A DNA stretch of 64,000 nt, taken from Hyphomicrobiales bacterium (GTDB taxonomy: Bacteria > Pseudomonadota > Alphaproteobacteria > Rhizobiales > Rhizobiaceae). Of this stretch, positions 18,840 through 26,558 are shown one piece after another; the first letter of the stretch is position 1, and every line of letters starts with the position of its first letter. The notes under the pieces were generated by a model. It was not told the DNA's origin, ran no database searches, and worked only from the letters and a program-made list of their open reading frames with translations. The DNA lies in the NCBI GenBank assembly GCA_900473185.1, contig UCKU01000008.1, positions 186,001 through 250,000 on the forward strand. Direction: 5' to 3'. The position numbers were made by a program, and so were the translations under genes.

Positions 18840-19532
18840 ATGGATCAGCAAGTTAGGCTTTTCGGCGCCGTTGCGGTCCGACCCGCCGTCCTTGCCGTCA
18901 TCTCCCGGTTCGAAATGATCTCAGGATACAAGGTCGCGGTCAGGTGGGAGCTCAATCCGATCGTCAGGAAGCAGATTGAAGCTGGTGAACCTTTTGATCT
19001 CGTCATCACCAATCCTGATCTGATTGAGGAACTCGCGACCCTGGGAAAGGTCGAGGCGGAGAGTCAGGTCGCGTTCGGTCGGATAGCAATGGGAATGGCG
19101 GCAAAAGAAGGCAGCCGACCGCTCGACATTGGCTCCGTGGAAACATTCAAACATGCGTTAAGGAACGCCGGATCAATCGCCTATGCCAGTGACGGAACCA
19201 GCGGCGGCTACTTCTCCGGGTTACTGGAGCGCTTGGGAATAGCCGACGAGGTGAAGCCCAAGCTGGTGCCGGTAGCAGGAGGGCAGACGGCGCCGGCCGT
19301 AGGCCGCGGGGAAGCCGAGCTGGGGGTCGTTCCCGTGACATCTATCCTCGCCGCCGCTCCCGAGGTCATGCTCGTCGGCAAGTTTCCGGCAGAACTCCAA
19401 AGTTTCATCGACTTCGCCATTGGCATCAGCACCGATTCAACGGATGCAGAGGCTGCCAGGCAGCTGTCAGCGTTTCTGACGTCGGCAGCCATTGACGATA
19501 TCCTGGCGGCAAAGGGCGTCGAGCGCAGCTGA
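18840..19532 (+). CDS. ModA-like substrate-binding domain protein without signal peptide
   Basis: A 230-residue protein of the type II periplasmic binding fold. The order FGAVAVRPAVLAVI, FDLVITNPDLIEEL, IAYASDGTSGGYF and GEAELGVVPVTSIL matches molybdate/anion-type binding proteins (ModA family). The N-terminus MDQQVRLFGAVAV has no signal sequence or lipobox, so it should stay in the cytoplasm. No permease or ATPase gene is nearby. AAGGAAGG precedes the ATG. It may be a cytosolic ligand sensor or carrier; the ligand is not deducible. Confidence 0.75.
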   Translation: MDQQVRLFGAVAVRPAVLAVISRFEMISGYKVAVRWELNPIVRKQIEAGEPFDLVITNPDLIEELATLGKVEAESQVAFGRIAMGMAAKEGSRPLDIGSVETFKHALRNAGSIAYASDGTSGGYFSGLLERLGIADEVKPKLVPVAGGQTAPAVGRGEAELGVVPVTSILAAAPEVMLVGKFPAELQSFIDFAIGISTDSTDAEAARQLSAFLTSAAIDDILAAKGVERS

Positions 19533-19672
19533 ATATAGGCTTGATGAGCAGCGATCGGCCTGGGCTATCGCCCCTGGTTGCTGAATGGCGTTTGACGATC
19601 TCGACGATGTTGGCCTTCTCCGGAGAAAGGCTCTCAGCCGGTGAACTTTTCGCTCACGAATGCGTTATCCCG

Positions 19673-19696
19673 CCCGGACGGCTTCAGCCGTTCGGG
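19673..19696 (+). other. Hairpin upstream of the entericidin-like gene
   Basis: CCCGGACGGC (19673-19682) pairs with GCCGTTCGGG (19687-19696) around a TTCA loop, with one G-U pair. It lies 26 bases before the lipoprotein start. No T run follows, so it is more likely a leader structure than a terminator. Confidence 0.4.
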
Positions 19697-19722
19697 GTTG
19701 ATTTCACAAAAGGATTTCGCAC

Positions 19723-19878
19723 ATGACGACCACGGGTAAAATCGCATCCGCCTTGATGATCCTTCTTGCGCTTTCTTCTTGCGCCAACACGATCCGTGGC
19801 GTGGGCAGGGATACGGCAAATGCCGTCAATGCCACGCAGGATGCCGGCCGCAGTGTCGATCGCGCAGCGAAGAGATAA
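19723..19878 (+). CDS. Entericidin A/B-like small lipoprotein
   Basis: A 51-residue protein: short basic N-terminus, hydrophobic core ALMILLALSS, then a lipobox with lipidated C20 (LSSCANT). The remainder, NTIRGVGRDTANAVNATQDA and on, is the entericidin pattern of Gly/Asp/Ala-rich amphipathic sequence. Entericidins are small envelope lipoproteins, in E. coli an antidote/toxin-like pair tied to starvation and osmolarity. Only one member is visible here. AAAGGA lies 8 bases before the ATG. The gene is below common length cut-offs and easily missed. Confidence 0.82.
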   Translation: MTTTGKIASALMILLALSSCANTIRGVGRDTANAVNATQDAGRSVDRAAKR

Positions 19879-19884
19879 TTACTT

Positions 19885-20235
19885 TCAGATTTTTGAAGTC
19901 GGATAGGCTTTTTCGAGGCCGCCGGATCGGGTCAGCCCGGTCCGGAATGCGGCATAGGCCGGGTGCTGGCTGGAGCGCGCCGCTTCCATAAGCCTGATCT
20001 GCAGCCGGTTGGGTGCAGCTTCGCCGATCCATTTGCCGAGGGTTTCGAGCTTCAGCGAATTGAGAAGGCGCGCGGCGGAGGCGAGGTCGAGGTGCCGATA
20101 GAGGCCCGCGAGCAGGTTATCGTCCTGTGCCGGATTTTCCATGAGCAACGACAGGTAGGATTTGTCGGTTTCCGAGAGCGCCGCGAGTTTCTCCGCGACG
20201 GTATCGCGATCGGGGAAGGGCACCGTGCCAGTCAT
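19885..20235 (-). CDS. Hypothetical protein
   Basis: A soluble, mostly helical protein of 116 residues from ATG 20235 (MTGTVPFPDRDTV). The frame is open to 20265. No signal peptide, membrane segment or motif is recognised. It follows the betaine-type binding-protein gene in the same direction after 33 bases and could be in its operon. It converges with the entericidin-like gene, with only 6 bases between the stop codons. Confidence 0.6.
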   Translation of the reverse strand: MTGTVPFPDRDTVAEKLAALSETDKSYLSLLMENPAQDDNLLAGLYRHLDLASAARLLNSLKLETLGKWIGEAAPNRLQIRLMEAARSSQHPAYAAFRTGLTRSGGLEKAYPTSKI

Positions 20236-20268
20236 ATCGAATCGTCCAGTCCTTGTTGTCAGCAAGGC

Positions 20269-21267
20269 TTATAGACTGGCCTTGACCTTCTCGGCTACAT
20301 CAGCCGGAAGCCAGCGGCTCCAGAGTTCCTCATAATTCTGCAGGAAGTAGAGGGCTGCATCCTCGTTGTCCTCGCCATTTTCATCCTGCCAGGCCAGCAC
20401 CTGGCTGATGGTCTCGTTATCCCAGCTGCGGGCGTTCAGATAGTTCATGACCGGGCCGGCGCGATCGGCGAAAGCCTTGGTCATCAGCGTGAAGGCCTGC
20501 GATACCGGATAGGCGTTCACCTTGGGATTGGCGCAATGAGGCACCGAGGTGCAGGCGTTCCATTCGGCCTCGTCGTGCGGAACGCCGAAGCCCAGTTGTT
20601 TCATGTCGTATTTGCCGATGACTGATGTCGGCGCCCAGTAATAACCGAGCCAGCCGACCTTGTTTTCGAAGGCGCGAGCAATCGAACCGTCGAAATCCTT
20701 GGGGGTCCGGCTGTCGACCAGCGCAAAGCCGAGCTTGTCGGCATCGAGCGCCCTGAAGAGATTGCTGGTCGAGATCTCGCAGGCCCAGGCTTGCGGGCAA
20801 TTATAGACTGCGGCGCGCGAGGGATCGTCGATATCGGGAAAGAGTTCCGGATGCTTCAGCGCATCCTGTACGGAACGAATATCCGGATTTGCGTCGGCGA
20901 TGAATTTCGGGATGTACCAGCCTTCGACCGCACCGTCCGCAAGAATTTCGGCGCCCTTGACCAGACGGCCGGCGCTGATGGCGGCATCGAGCTGCGGCTT
21001 GACCGCTTTCACCCAGAATTCCGAGGCGATATCGGGCGTGCCGCTGCCGTTCGTGGAGGCGAAAGTCGGCAGCGTGTCGCCATCGACGACGGTGACGGAG
21101 CAGCCGTAGCCCTTTTCCAGGATGAATTTATCGAAGCTCGCGGCAATGGCAGCAGAGCCCCATCTCATCTCGGCGATCGAGACCTTGCCGCATCCGGCAG
21201 CTTGCGTCTCCGCCATTCCGGCATAAAAACAGACCGCAAGGATGAATGACGTGAAAAATGTCTTCAT
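20269..21267 (-). CDS. Glycine betaine/proline-type ABC binding protein (OpuAC family), orphan
   Basis: A 332-residue exported protein: the signal peptide is the first 24 or so residues (MKTFFTSFILAVCFYAGMAE, cleavage near TQA). An OpuAC/ProX-type binding fold follows, with several Trp (FWVKAV, EGWYIP, GWLGYYWAP) such as line the quaternary-amine cage of this family. ATG 21267 has GGGGAACG upstream. No permease or ATPase gene is adjacent, so it must work with a transporter encoded elsewhere or as a receptor. The ligand is inferred only from family. Confidence 0.85.
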   Translation of the reverse strand: MKTFFTSFILAVCFYAGMAETQAAGCGKVSIAEMRWGSAAIAASFDKFILEKGYGCSVTVVDGDTLPTFASTNGSGTPDIASEFWVKAVKPQLDAAISAGRLVKGAEILADGAVEGWYIPKFIADANPDIRSVQDALKHPELFPDIDDPSRAAVYNCPQAWACEISTSNLFRALDADKLGFALVDSRTPKDFDGSIARAFENKVGWLGYYWAPTSVIGKYDMKQLGFGVPHDEAEWNACTSVPHCANPKVNAYPVSQAFTLMTKAFADRAGPVMNYLNARSWDNETISQVLAWQDENGEDNEDAALYFLQNYEELWSRWLPADVAEKVKASL

Positions 21268-21927
21268 TATACGTTCCCCGAAATTTTTATGTGATCGAAC
21301 GCGCATGCACCGAGGCAATTAGCCGACAAATCTCTCCGCCGCTTCAGGTGCCCACGGCCGGAATATGGCTCCACGGGGGCTTTCCTGTGTGCGGCGCCGT
21401 TCGTCTGGTTTTCCGGCGGCTCGTCGCTGGCCATTTCTATTGATGGCTTAATATGAGCAAACCTACGGATTTGCTGCGAGAAATCAACTCTCTTTTCTGT
21501 GTTGTATCTGTAACTAAATTATTGAATTCGAAGAATTTATGCCTGCAGTTCATGAAACCGCGGCTTGGAGTGCGATTGACGGAAATGCACGCTCGCGGCG
21601 AGGGGTGAAAGCGGTTCCAAGTGAGAGAAAATCGGAAAAGTTCAAAAAAAGTCGAATTTTGCCTCCGGTCGGGTCTTCAATAACCATCCGGTAAGAATGT
21701 GCCGTTATCTGTTGTGACGCGGCGGGGACAACCGCTGCTTTTCCGGATCAGGTACTGCGTCCCGGAAAAAGCGAGCTTCATCGCGTAATGGTGAAGACGC
21801 CTGCGTTTTTACGGCAAACCGCGTAGGGCTTATGGCCTGATCGCGGTTTTCGCATTTCTGGCCCTCTGTTGACCGTGTATCTACCCGCATTGTAGGCCTG
21901 CCGGAAATACTTCACGGATAAGCGCCA
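21268..21927. other. 660-base intergenic region between divergent genes
   Basis: No credible gene seen. The middle (about 21450-21560) is AT-rich and could hold promoters. A hairpin with TTTTCCGG (21739-21746) against CCGGAAAA (21762-21769) lies in the cobQ leader. I looked for B12-riboswitch landmarks (a B12 box such as CCAGGAGACCTGCC, and CCCCGC-ACTGT) and did not find them. Confidence 0.5.
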
Positions 21928-23382
21928 ATGACCAGAGCCATCATGCTGCAGGGAACCGGCTCGGACGTCGGCAAGACGGTGCTGGTGGCGGGGCTTTGCC
22001 GGCTGGCGGCCAATCGCGGCCTGACGGTGCGGCCGTTCAAGCCGCAGAACATGTCGAACAATGCGGCGGTTTCCGACGACGGCGGCGAGATCGGCCGGGC
22101 GCAATGGCTGCAGTCTCTCGCGGCACGCACACCATCATCCGTGCATATGAACCCGGTGTTGCTGAAGCCGCAGTCGGAAAACGGCAGCCAGATCATCGTG
22201 CAGGGCAGGGTGTTCGGGCAGGCGAAGGGGCGCGACTATCAGCGGCTGAAGCCGCACCTTCTGGCCTCTGTGCTAGAGAGTTTCGGCAAGGTGTCCGAAG
22301 GGGCCGACCTCGTCATCGTCGAGGGGGCAGGGTCGCCGGCCGAAATCAACCTGAGGGCCGGCGATATCGCCAATATGGGCTTCGCGACGCGGGCGAATGT
22401 ACCTGTCGTTCTCGTCGGCGATATCGATCGTGGCGGGGTCATCGCTTCACTGGTCGGCACGCATGCGATCCTCAGTGAGGGAGATCGCAAGATGATCTCG
22501 GGTTACATCATCAACAAGTTCCGCGGTGATGTGAGCCTGTTCGACGACGGCATTGCATCCATCGGGCAGTTCACCGGCTGGCCCTGCTTCGGCGTCGTGC
22601 CCTGGCTGAAGGCGGCAGGACGGCTACCCGCCGAGGATTCCGTCGTTCTGGAGCGGCTGGCCAAGGGCGAGCGAGGGGCGCTGAAGATCGCCGTGCCGGT
22701 GCTGCCGCGCATTGCCAATTTCGACGATCTCGATCCGCTGCGGGCCGAGCTTGGCGTTGAGCTCGTCTTCGTGCGCGCCGGCGAGCGGCTGCCAGCCGAT
22801 GCAGCGCTCGTCATCCTGCCGGGCTCGAAATCGACGATATCGGACCTCGCCGATCTCAGGGCGCAGGGATGGGACCGCGACCTTGCTGCCCATGTGCGCC
22901 GTGGCGGCCGGGTGATCGGCATTTGCGGCGGCTACCAGATGCTCGGCCGCAAGGTGCATGATCCGCTCGGCATCGAGGGTACGACGACAGAGATCGAAGG
23001 GCTTGGCCTGCTCGATGTCGAGACGGAGATGGCGCCGGAGAAGACGGTGCGCAACAGCTCTGCCCATTCGACGGAATATGACGTGCCGCTGTCAGGCTAT
23101 CAGATCCACCTTGGCGTCACGCAAGGGGCAGATTGCGAACGGCCGGCGGCGATCGTGGACGGATTGGCCGATGGTGCGGTGTCAGCCGATAGCCGGATCA
23201 TGGGCACCTATCTGCACGGCCTCTTCGGCAGCGACGCCTACCGCGCCCGGCTGCTTCAAAGCTTTGGCCTCTCAAGCGAAGGCGGTAGCTACCGCGAGAG
23301 TATCGACCGGGCGCTCGACGAGGTCGCTAGCGGCCTTGAGCAACATCTCGACACGCGCTGGCTTGCCGGCCTGCTCGGCTAG
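21928..23382 (+). CDS. cobQ: Cobyric acid synthase CobQ
   Basis: A 484-residue glutamine amidotransferase that amidates four carboxyl groups (b, d, e, g) of adenosylcobyrinic acid a,c-diamide, using ATP and glutamine. The N-terminal nucleotide-binding domain has GTGSDVGKT (P-loop) and [13 protein letters not shown]. The C-terminal GATase domain (about 250-440) has the nucleophile Cys in [10 protein letters not shown] near residue 333 and His in YQIHLG. The length is normal for the family. It stands apart from the other cob genes and shows no B12 riboswitch. Confidence 0.96.
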   Translation: MTRAIMLQGTGSDVGKTVLVAGLCRLAANRGLTVRPFKPQNMSNNAAVSDDGGEIGRAQWLQSLAARTPSSVHMNPVLLKPQSENGSQIIVQGRVFGQAKGRDYQRLKPHLLASVLESFGKVSEGADLVIVEGAGSPAEINLRAGDIANMGFATRANVPVVLVGDIDRGGVIASLVGTHAILSEGDRKMISGYIINKFRGDVSLFDDGIASIGQFTGWPCFGVVPWLKAAGRLPAEDSVVLERLAKGERGALKIAVPVLPRIANFDDLDPLRAELGVELVFVRAGERLPADAALVILPGSKSTISDLADLRAQGWDRDLAAHVRRGGRVIGICGGYQMLGRKVHDPLGIEGTTTEIEGLGLLDVETEMAPEKTVRNSSAHSTEYDVPLSGYQIHLGVTQGADCERPAAIVDGLADGAVSADSRIMGTYLHGLFGSDAYRARLLQSFGLSSEGGSYRESIDRALDEVASGLEQHLDTRWLAGLLG

Positions 23383-23479
23383 GCCGGATGGGGCCTGCAT
23401 TCATCGATGCCGCTCTGCTATTGCCAAATTAGTTGACTGAGTCCATTAATTGCTGCTGCAACGCACCCAGTGGAGAGCG

Positions 23480-24259
23480 ATGAAAACCATGAGCATATTC
23501 GATAGATTTTCACTGGCGGGCCAGGTGGCGCTCGTGACCGGCGGCGGCCGCGGCCTGGGCTTCGAGATGGCACACGCGCTTGCCGAGGCCGGCGCGCATG
23601 TCATCGTCACCGGGCGCACGGCGGCGACGCTGGAAGATGCCGTAAGGACCATCCACGCCGCTGGTGGCGCGGCGCAGGCCGCCGCGTTCGACATTGCCGA
23701 CCGAGAGGCCCAGCGCGGGCTGATGGCCGACATCGAAAAGACCCATGGCCGTCTCGATATCCTGATCAACAATGTCGGCGCCCGCGACAGGCGGCCGCTG
23801 GCCGAATTCGACGACGATGCCATCATCGAACTGCTGCGCACCGATCTGGCCGCGGTGATAACGCTTTCGCGGGACGCTACCGTGCTCATGAAGCGGCGCA
23901 ATTACGGCCGCCTGATCGCGGTGACCTCAATCAGCGGCCATGTCGTCATGCCCGGCGACTGCGTCTATCCGGCGGCCAAGCAGGGCCTGACCGGCCTGAT
24001 GCGCGCCATGGCGGTCGAATTCGGCCCGCACGGCATCACCAGCAACGCGATTGCGCCCGGCTGGTTTGCCACGGAAACGAATGCAGCGATGGCTGCGAAC
24101 GAGGAATTGATGTCCTTCGTGCGCCAGCGCATTCCGGTCCAGCGCTGGGGCCGCCCGGATGAGATCGCGGGTGCGGCGCTGTTTCTTGCAAGCGGTGCCG
24201 CCTCCTTCGTCAACGGCCACGTGCTGACGGTCGACGGCGGCATGACGGTCAGGATGTGA
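23480..24259 (+). CDS. SDR-family oxidoreductase (gluconate 5-dehydrogenase-like)
   Basis: A 259-residue short-chain dehydrogenase. The cofactor motif TGGGRGLG lies near residue 20, NNVGARD near 100, catalytic Ser in SISGHV and Tyr/Lys in YPAAK (about 160). The C-terminal LTVDGG is typical. The pattern NAIAPGWFATETNAAM with PVQRWGRPDEIAG is common in gluconate/polyol dehydrogenases, but the substrate is not certain. ATG 23480 has GGAGAG upstream. It converges with a MarR-family gene that may control it (see the AATTAGTT finding). Confidence 0.85.
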   Translation: MKTMSIFDRFSLAGQVALVTGGGRGLGFEMAHALAEAGAHVIVTGRTAATLEDAVRTIHAAGGAAQAAAFDIADREAQRGLMADIEKTHGRLDILINNVGARDRRPLAEFDDDAIIELLRTDLAAVITLSRDATVLMKRRNYGRLIAVTSISGHVVMPGDCVYPAAKQGLTGLMRAMAVEFGPHGITSNAIAPGWFATETNAAMAANEELMSFVRQRIPVQRWGRPDEIAGAALFLASGAASFVNGHVLTVDGGMTVRM

Positions 24260-24301
24260 GCGGAGATGCCCGCCTTCATTCCCGCGGCGTTTCCGCTGCT
24301 C

Positions 24302-24796
24302 CTACTCTGAAGGGGCAGAGGTCCGTTCGGGACGCGGTTCCTTCAACAATGGCGGAGAGGTTCGGGCGAAGATATTGCCGACATCGGTGAGGAAGGTCAG
24401 CAGCAGGTTGAATTCCGGCTCGCTGTAGGCGTCCAGGATAGCGGAGATCGGCTCGCTCTGCTCCTCGTAAAGCCGGTTGGCGCGTGCCGATGCCTCGGGA
24501 CAGGCAACCAGGACAAGGCGGCGTTTGTCGGTCTCATCCCGTTGCCTGACGACGAAGCCGGTCGCCTCCAGCTTGTCGATCAACCCGCTGACCGTCCCGA
24601 TCTTCAACCCGACCTCGCGCGACAGCGCCGTCATCGACAGCGGTCCGAGTTTTTCCAGCAGCCGGAAGCACTTGAATTCGGTGCTGGTCAAGCCCACCTG
24701 CTCGGCCACCTTCTGGTGGAACAGCAGGAGCCGGGCCGAAAACAGCTGGACCGTCGGAATGTAGCGCGCGAGGCGGTCGGTTGACTTTTTCGGCAA
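24302..24796 (-). CDS. MarR-family transcriptional regulator
   Basis: A 164-residue winged-helix regulator. The core is ALSREVGLKIGTVSGLIDKL (recognition helix, about residues 60-80) followed by the wing GFVVRQRDETDKRRLVLVAC with the DKR motif of MarR proteins. The family usually represses neighbouring genes until a small phenolic or metabolite binds. It is divergent from the DUF1330 gene (104 bases between starts) and convergent with the SDR gene, either of which could be the target. Confidence 0.88.
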   Translation of the reverse strand: MPKKSTDRLARYIPTVQLFSARLLLFHQKVAEQVGLTSTEFKCFRLLEKLGPLSMTALSREVGLKIGTVSGLIDKLEATGFVVRQRDETDKRRLVLVACPEASARANRLYEEQSEPISAILDAYSEPEFNLLLTFLTDVGNIFARTSPPLLKEPRPERTSAPSE

Positions 24797-24900
24797 AACG
24801 GTTAGATCTCCGAACTAATTGTTTCGATATTCTAAGGAATCGTCAGGGTCATGTCGATACTCTCGCATGGCTGTTCGGCCCTTGTTACAGGCAGCGATCC

Positions 24901-25200
24901 ATGAGCGCCTATTTCATTCTCGAAATCCATCCCGATATCAAAGATCAGGCGATCGATGATTATCTTGCATGCATATCGCCGGATATGACGTTCCATGGAG
25001 GCCGTGTCCGATCTCCGGGAGGCAAGGTCCAGCCGGTCCAGGGAAACCGGCAGATGAACAGGCTTCTGATCATCGAATTCCGCACCGCCTCCATCGCCCG
25101 GGAATGGTATGAGGAGGCGAAGCAGGCGAATGAAGGCGTTGCCAGGTATCGTTCGCTCTTCGCCTGCCCCGCGGTTATCGTTGCCGGGGTGGATGGTTAG
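24901..25200 (+). CDS. DUF1330 family protein
   Basis: A 99-residue protein of the dimeric alpha/beta-barrel fold. It has the DUF1330 pattern: YFILEIHPD start, GGRVRSPGGKVQPVQG in the middle, then LLIIEFRTASIAREWYEEA. The function of the family is unsettled. The frame is open to 24781 upstream; ATG 24901 is chosen because homology begins there. It is divergent from the MarR gene and may be regulated by it. Confidence 0.75.
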   Translation: MSAYFILEIHPDIKDQAIDDYLACISPDMTFHGGRVRSPGGKVQPVQGNRQMNRLLIIEFRTASIAREWYEEAKQANEGVARYRSLFACPAVIVAGVDG

Positions 25201-25310
25201 AAACATCGGCCTCGCAGCCATCTCCTGAGGTCGCGGCCCGGTTCGGCATTGCCGCCCATTCGCCCGATTTCCGATCATAGAATTGCGCCTGCCCATGTGG
25301 AGGTTTCAAA

Positions 25311-26504
25311 ATTAACGCTCATATTCAGTGGCTTATAGACGAGGGAATCAGGAGCGAGCATATCGGCGAGCTCATTGCCGGTTTGTGCGACCGGTTGATC
25401 GCGGATGGCTTTCCCATCTGGCGGGGCAGCATCGCGATGCCTTCCATTCATCCTATGTATGGCGGCGTCTCGGCCAATTTCGTGCGCGATGGTGCGACCA
25501 CCATCGAGAATTCCGAATATGGCAGTGCGTCAGAGCGGAGCTTCGAGCAGACACCGATCTATTTTCTGTTGGGCCGCGGCGAAACGTCGGGGCGCTGGAT
25601 CCTTGCCAAGGGGGAGGGTGTCGACGACTATCCGCAGCTTGCGGAATTCGCGCTCGGTGGCGGCACGGATCATCTGGTCAGCCTGCTGGAGTTTCCGAAG
25701 GAGGCCGCGTTGCGCGGGGTCAGCCTGTCCCTGACAAGCGACAGGCCGGGCGGATTCTCCGATGATCAGCTGGCGATCATCGCAGAGCTTTTCCCGGCGC
25801 TGGGGCTTGCCTGTTACCGCATCGCGGCATCGAAAACCGCTGCGGATATCCTCGCCGTCTATACAGGCGCCAAGACGAGTGCACGCATCCTTGCGGGCGA
25901 GGTGCAGAGGGGAACGGGAGGCGCCATCAATGCCGCGATCCTGCTTGCGGACCTCAGAAACTTCACGGCGTTGACCGAGGTCTATCAACCCGGTGAGATC
26001 GCCGGGTTTCTGAACGAGCATTTCGAGCTGATCGGCCGGCATGTCGAGGAAAATTCCGGCGAGATCCTCAAGTTCATGGGCGACAGCGTATTGGCGATCT
26101 TTCCGACAGGCGGCGAAGACGGGGAAGATCCTGCGAAGGCCTGTATGGCTGCGCTCGCCTCGGCTCGGAATGTTCTGGAGGCAAACGCAGCGCTCAATCG
26201 TCGGCGGACGCGCGAGGGCGGGCCGGATATCGGCGTCGATGTGGTCCTGCATCTCGGCGAGGTGTTTTACGGAAATGTCGGCGCCCGCGGCAGGCTTGAT
26301 TTCACCGTGATCGGCAGGGCCGTCAACGAGGCCTCGCGGCTCGAGAAGCTCTGCGGCGAACTCGGCCAGCCCCTTCTGATGTCGGAGAGCTTCGCGGCTG
26401 CCTGCGGTGTCGCCTGCGAACATCTGGGATCGTTCGAATTGCGCGGCGTTTCGAGGAGGGCGGACGTGTTCAAGCTCGCGGTACAGACTACGGCAGCGGC
26501 CTGA
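25311..26504 (+). CDS. Class III adenylate/guanylate cyclase, probable ATT start
   Basis: The C-terminal half (about 205-385) is a class III nucleotide cyclase domain: ILLADLRNFTALTE with the first metal Asp, GEILKFMGDSVLAIF with the second, and FYGNVGARGRLDFTVIGRAVNEA. It should make cyclic AMP or GMP. The first 190 residues form an unrecognised sensor region common to this rhizobial group. No ATG, GTG or TTG lies in frame between the upstream stop (TAG 25278-25280) and TTG 25383, yet family-like sequence (QWLIDEG onward) starts earlier. ATT 25311 sits 7 bases after GGAGG (25299-25303). TTG 25383 is the conservative alternative. Confidence 0.8.
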   Translation: MNAHIQWLIDEGIRSEHIGELIAGLCDRLIADGFPIWRGSIAMPSIHPMYGGVSANFVRDGATTIENSEYGSASERSFEQTPIYFLLGRGETSGRWILAKGEGVDDYPQLAEFALGGGTDHLVSLLEFPKEAALRGVSLSLTSDRPGGFSDDQLAIIAELFPALGLACYRIAASKTAADILAVYTGAKTSARILAGEVQRGTGGAINAAILLADLRNFTALTEVYQPGEIAGFLNEHFELIGRHVEENSGEILKFMGDSVLAIFPTGGEDGEDPAKACMAALASARNVLEANAALNRRRTREGGPDIGVDVVLHLGEVFYGNVGARGRLDFTVIGRAVNEASRLEKLCGELGQPLLMSESFAAACGVACEHLGSFELRGVSRRADVFKLAVQTTAAA

Positions 26505-26558
26505 AAATCGGGATCGATTTAAAGAGTTAGAGTGTTTCCGGCTTCGGCGGCAAATGCC

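Noticed and set aside
21268..21927. Search for a second B12 riboswitch before cobQ
   Set aside because: No B12 box or CCCCGC-ACTGT core is present; only a simple hairpin at 21737-21771.
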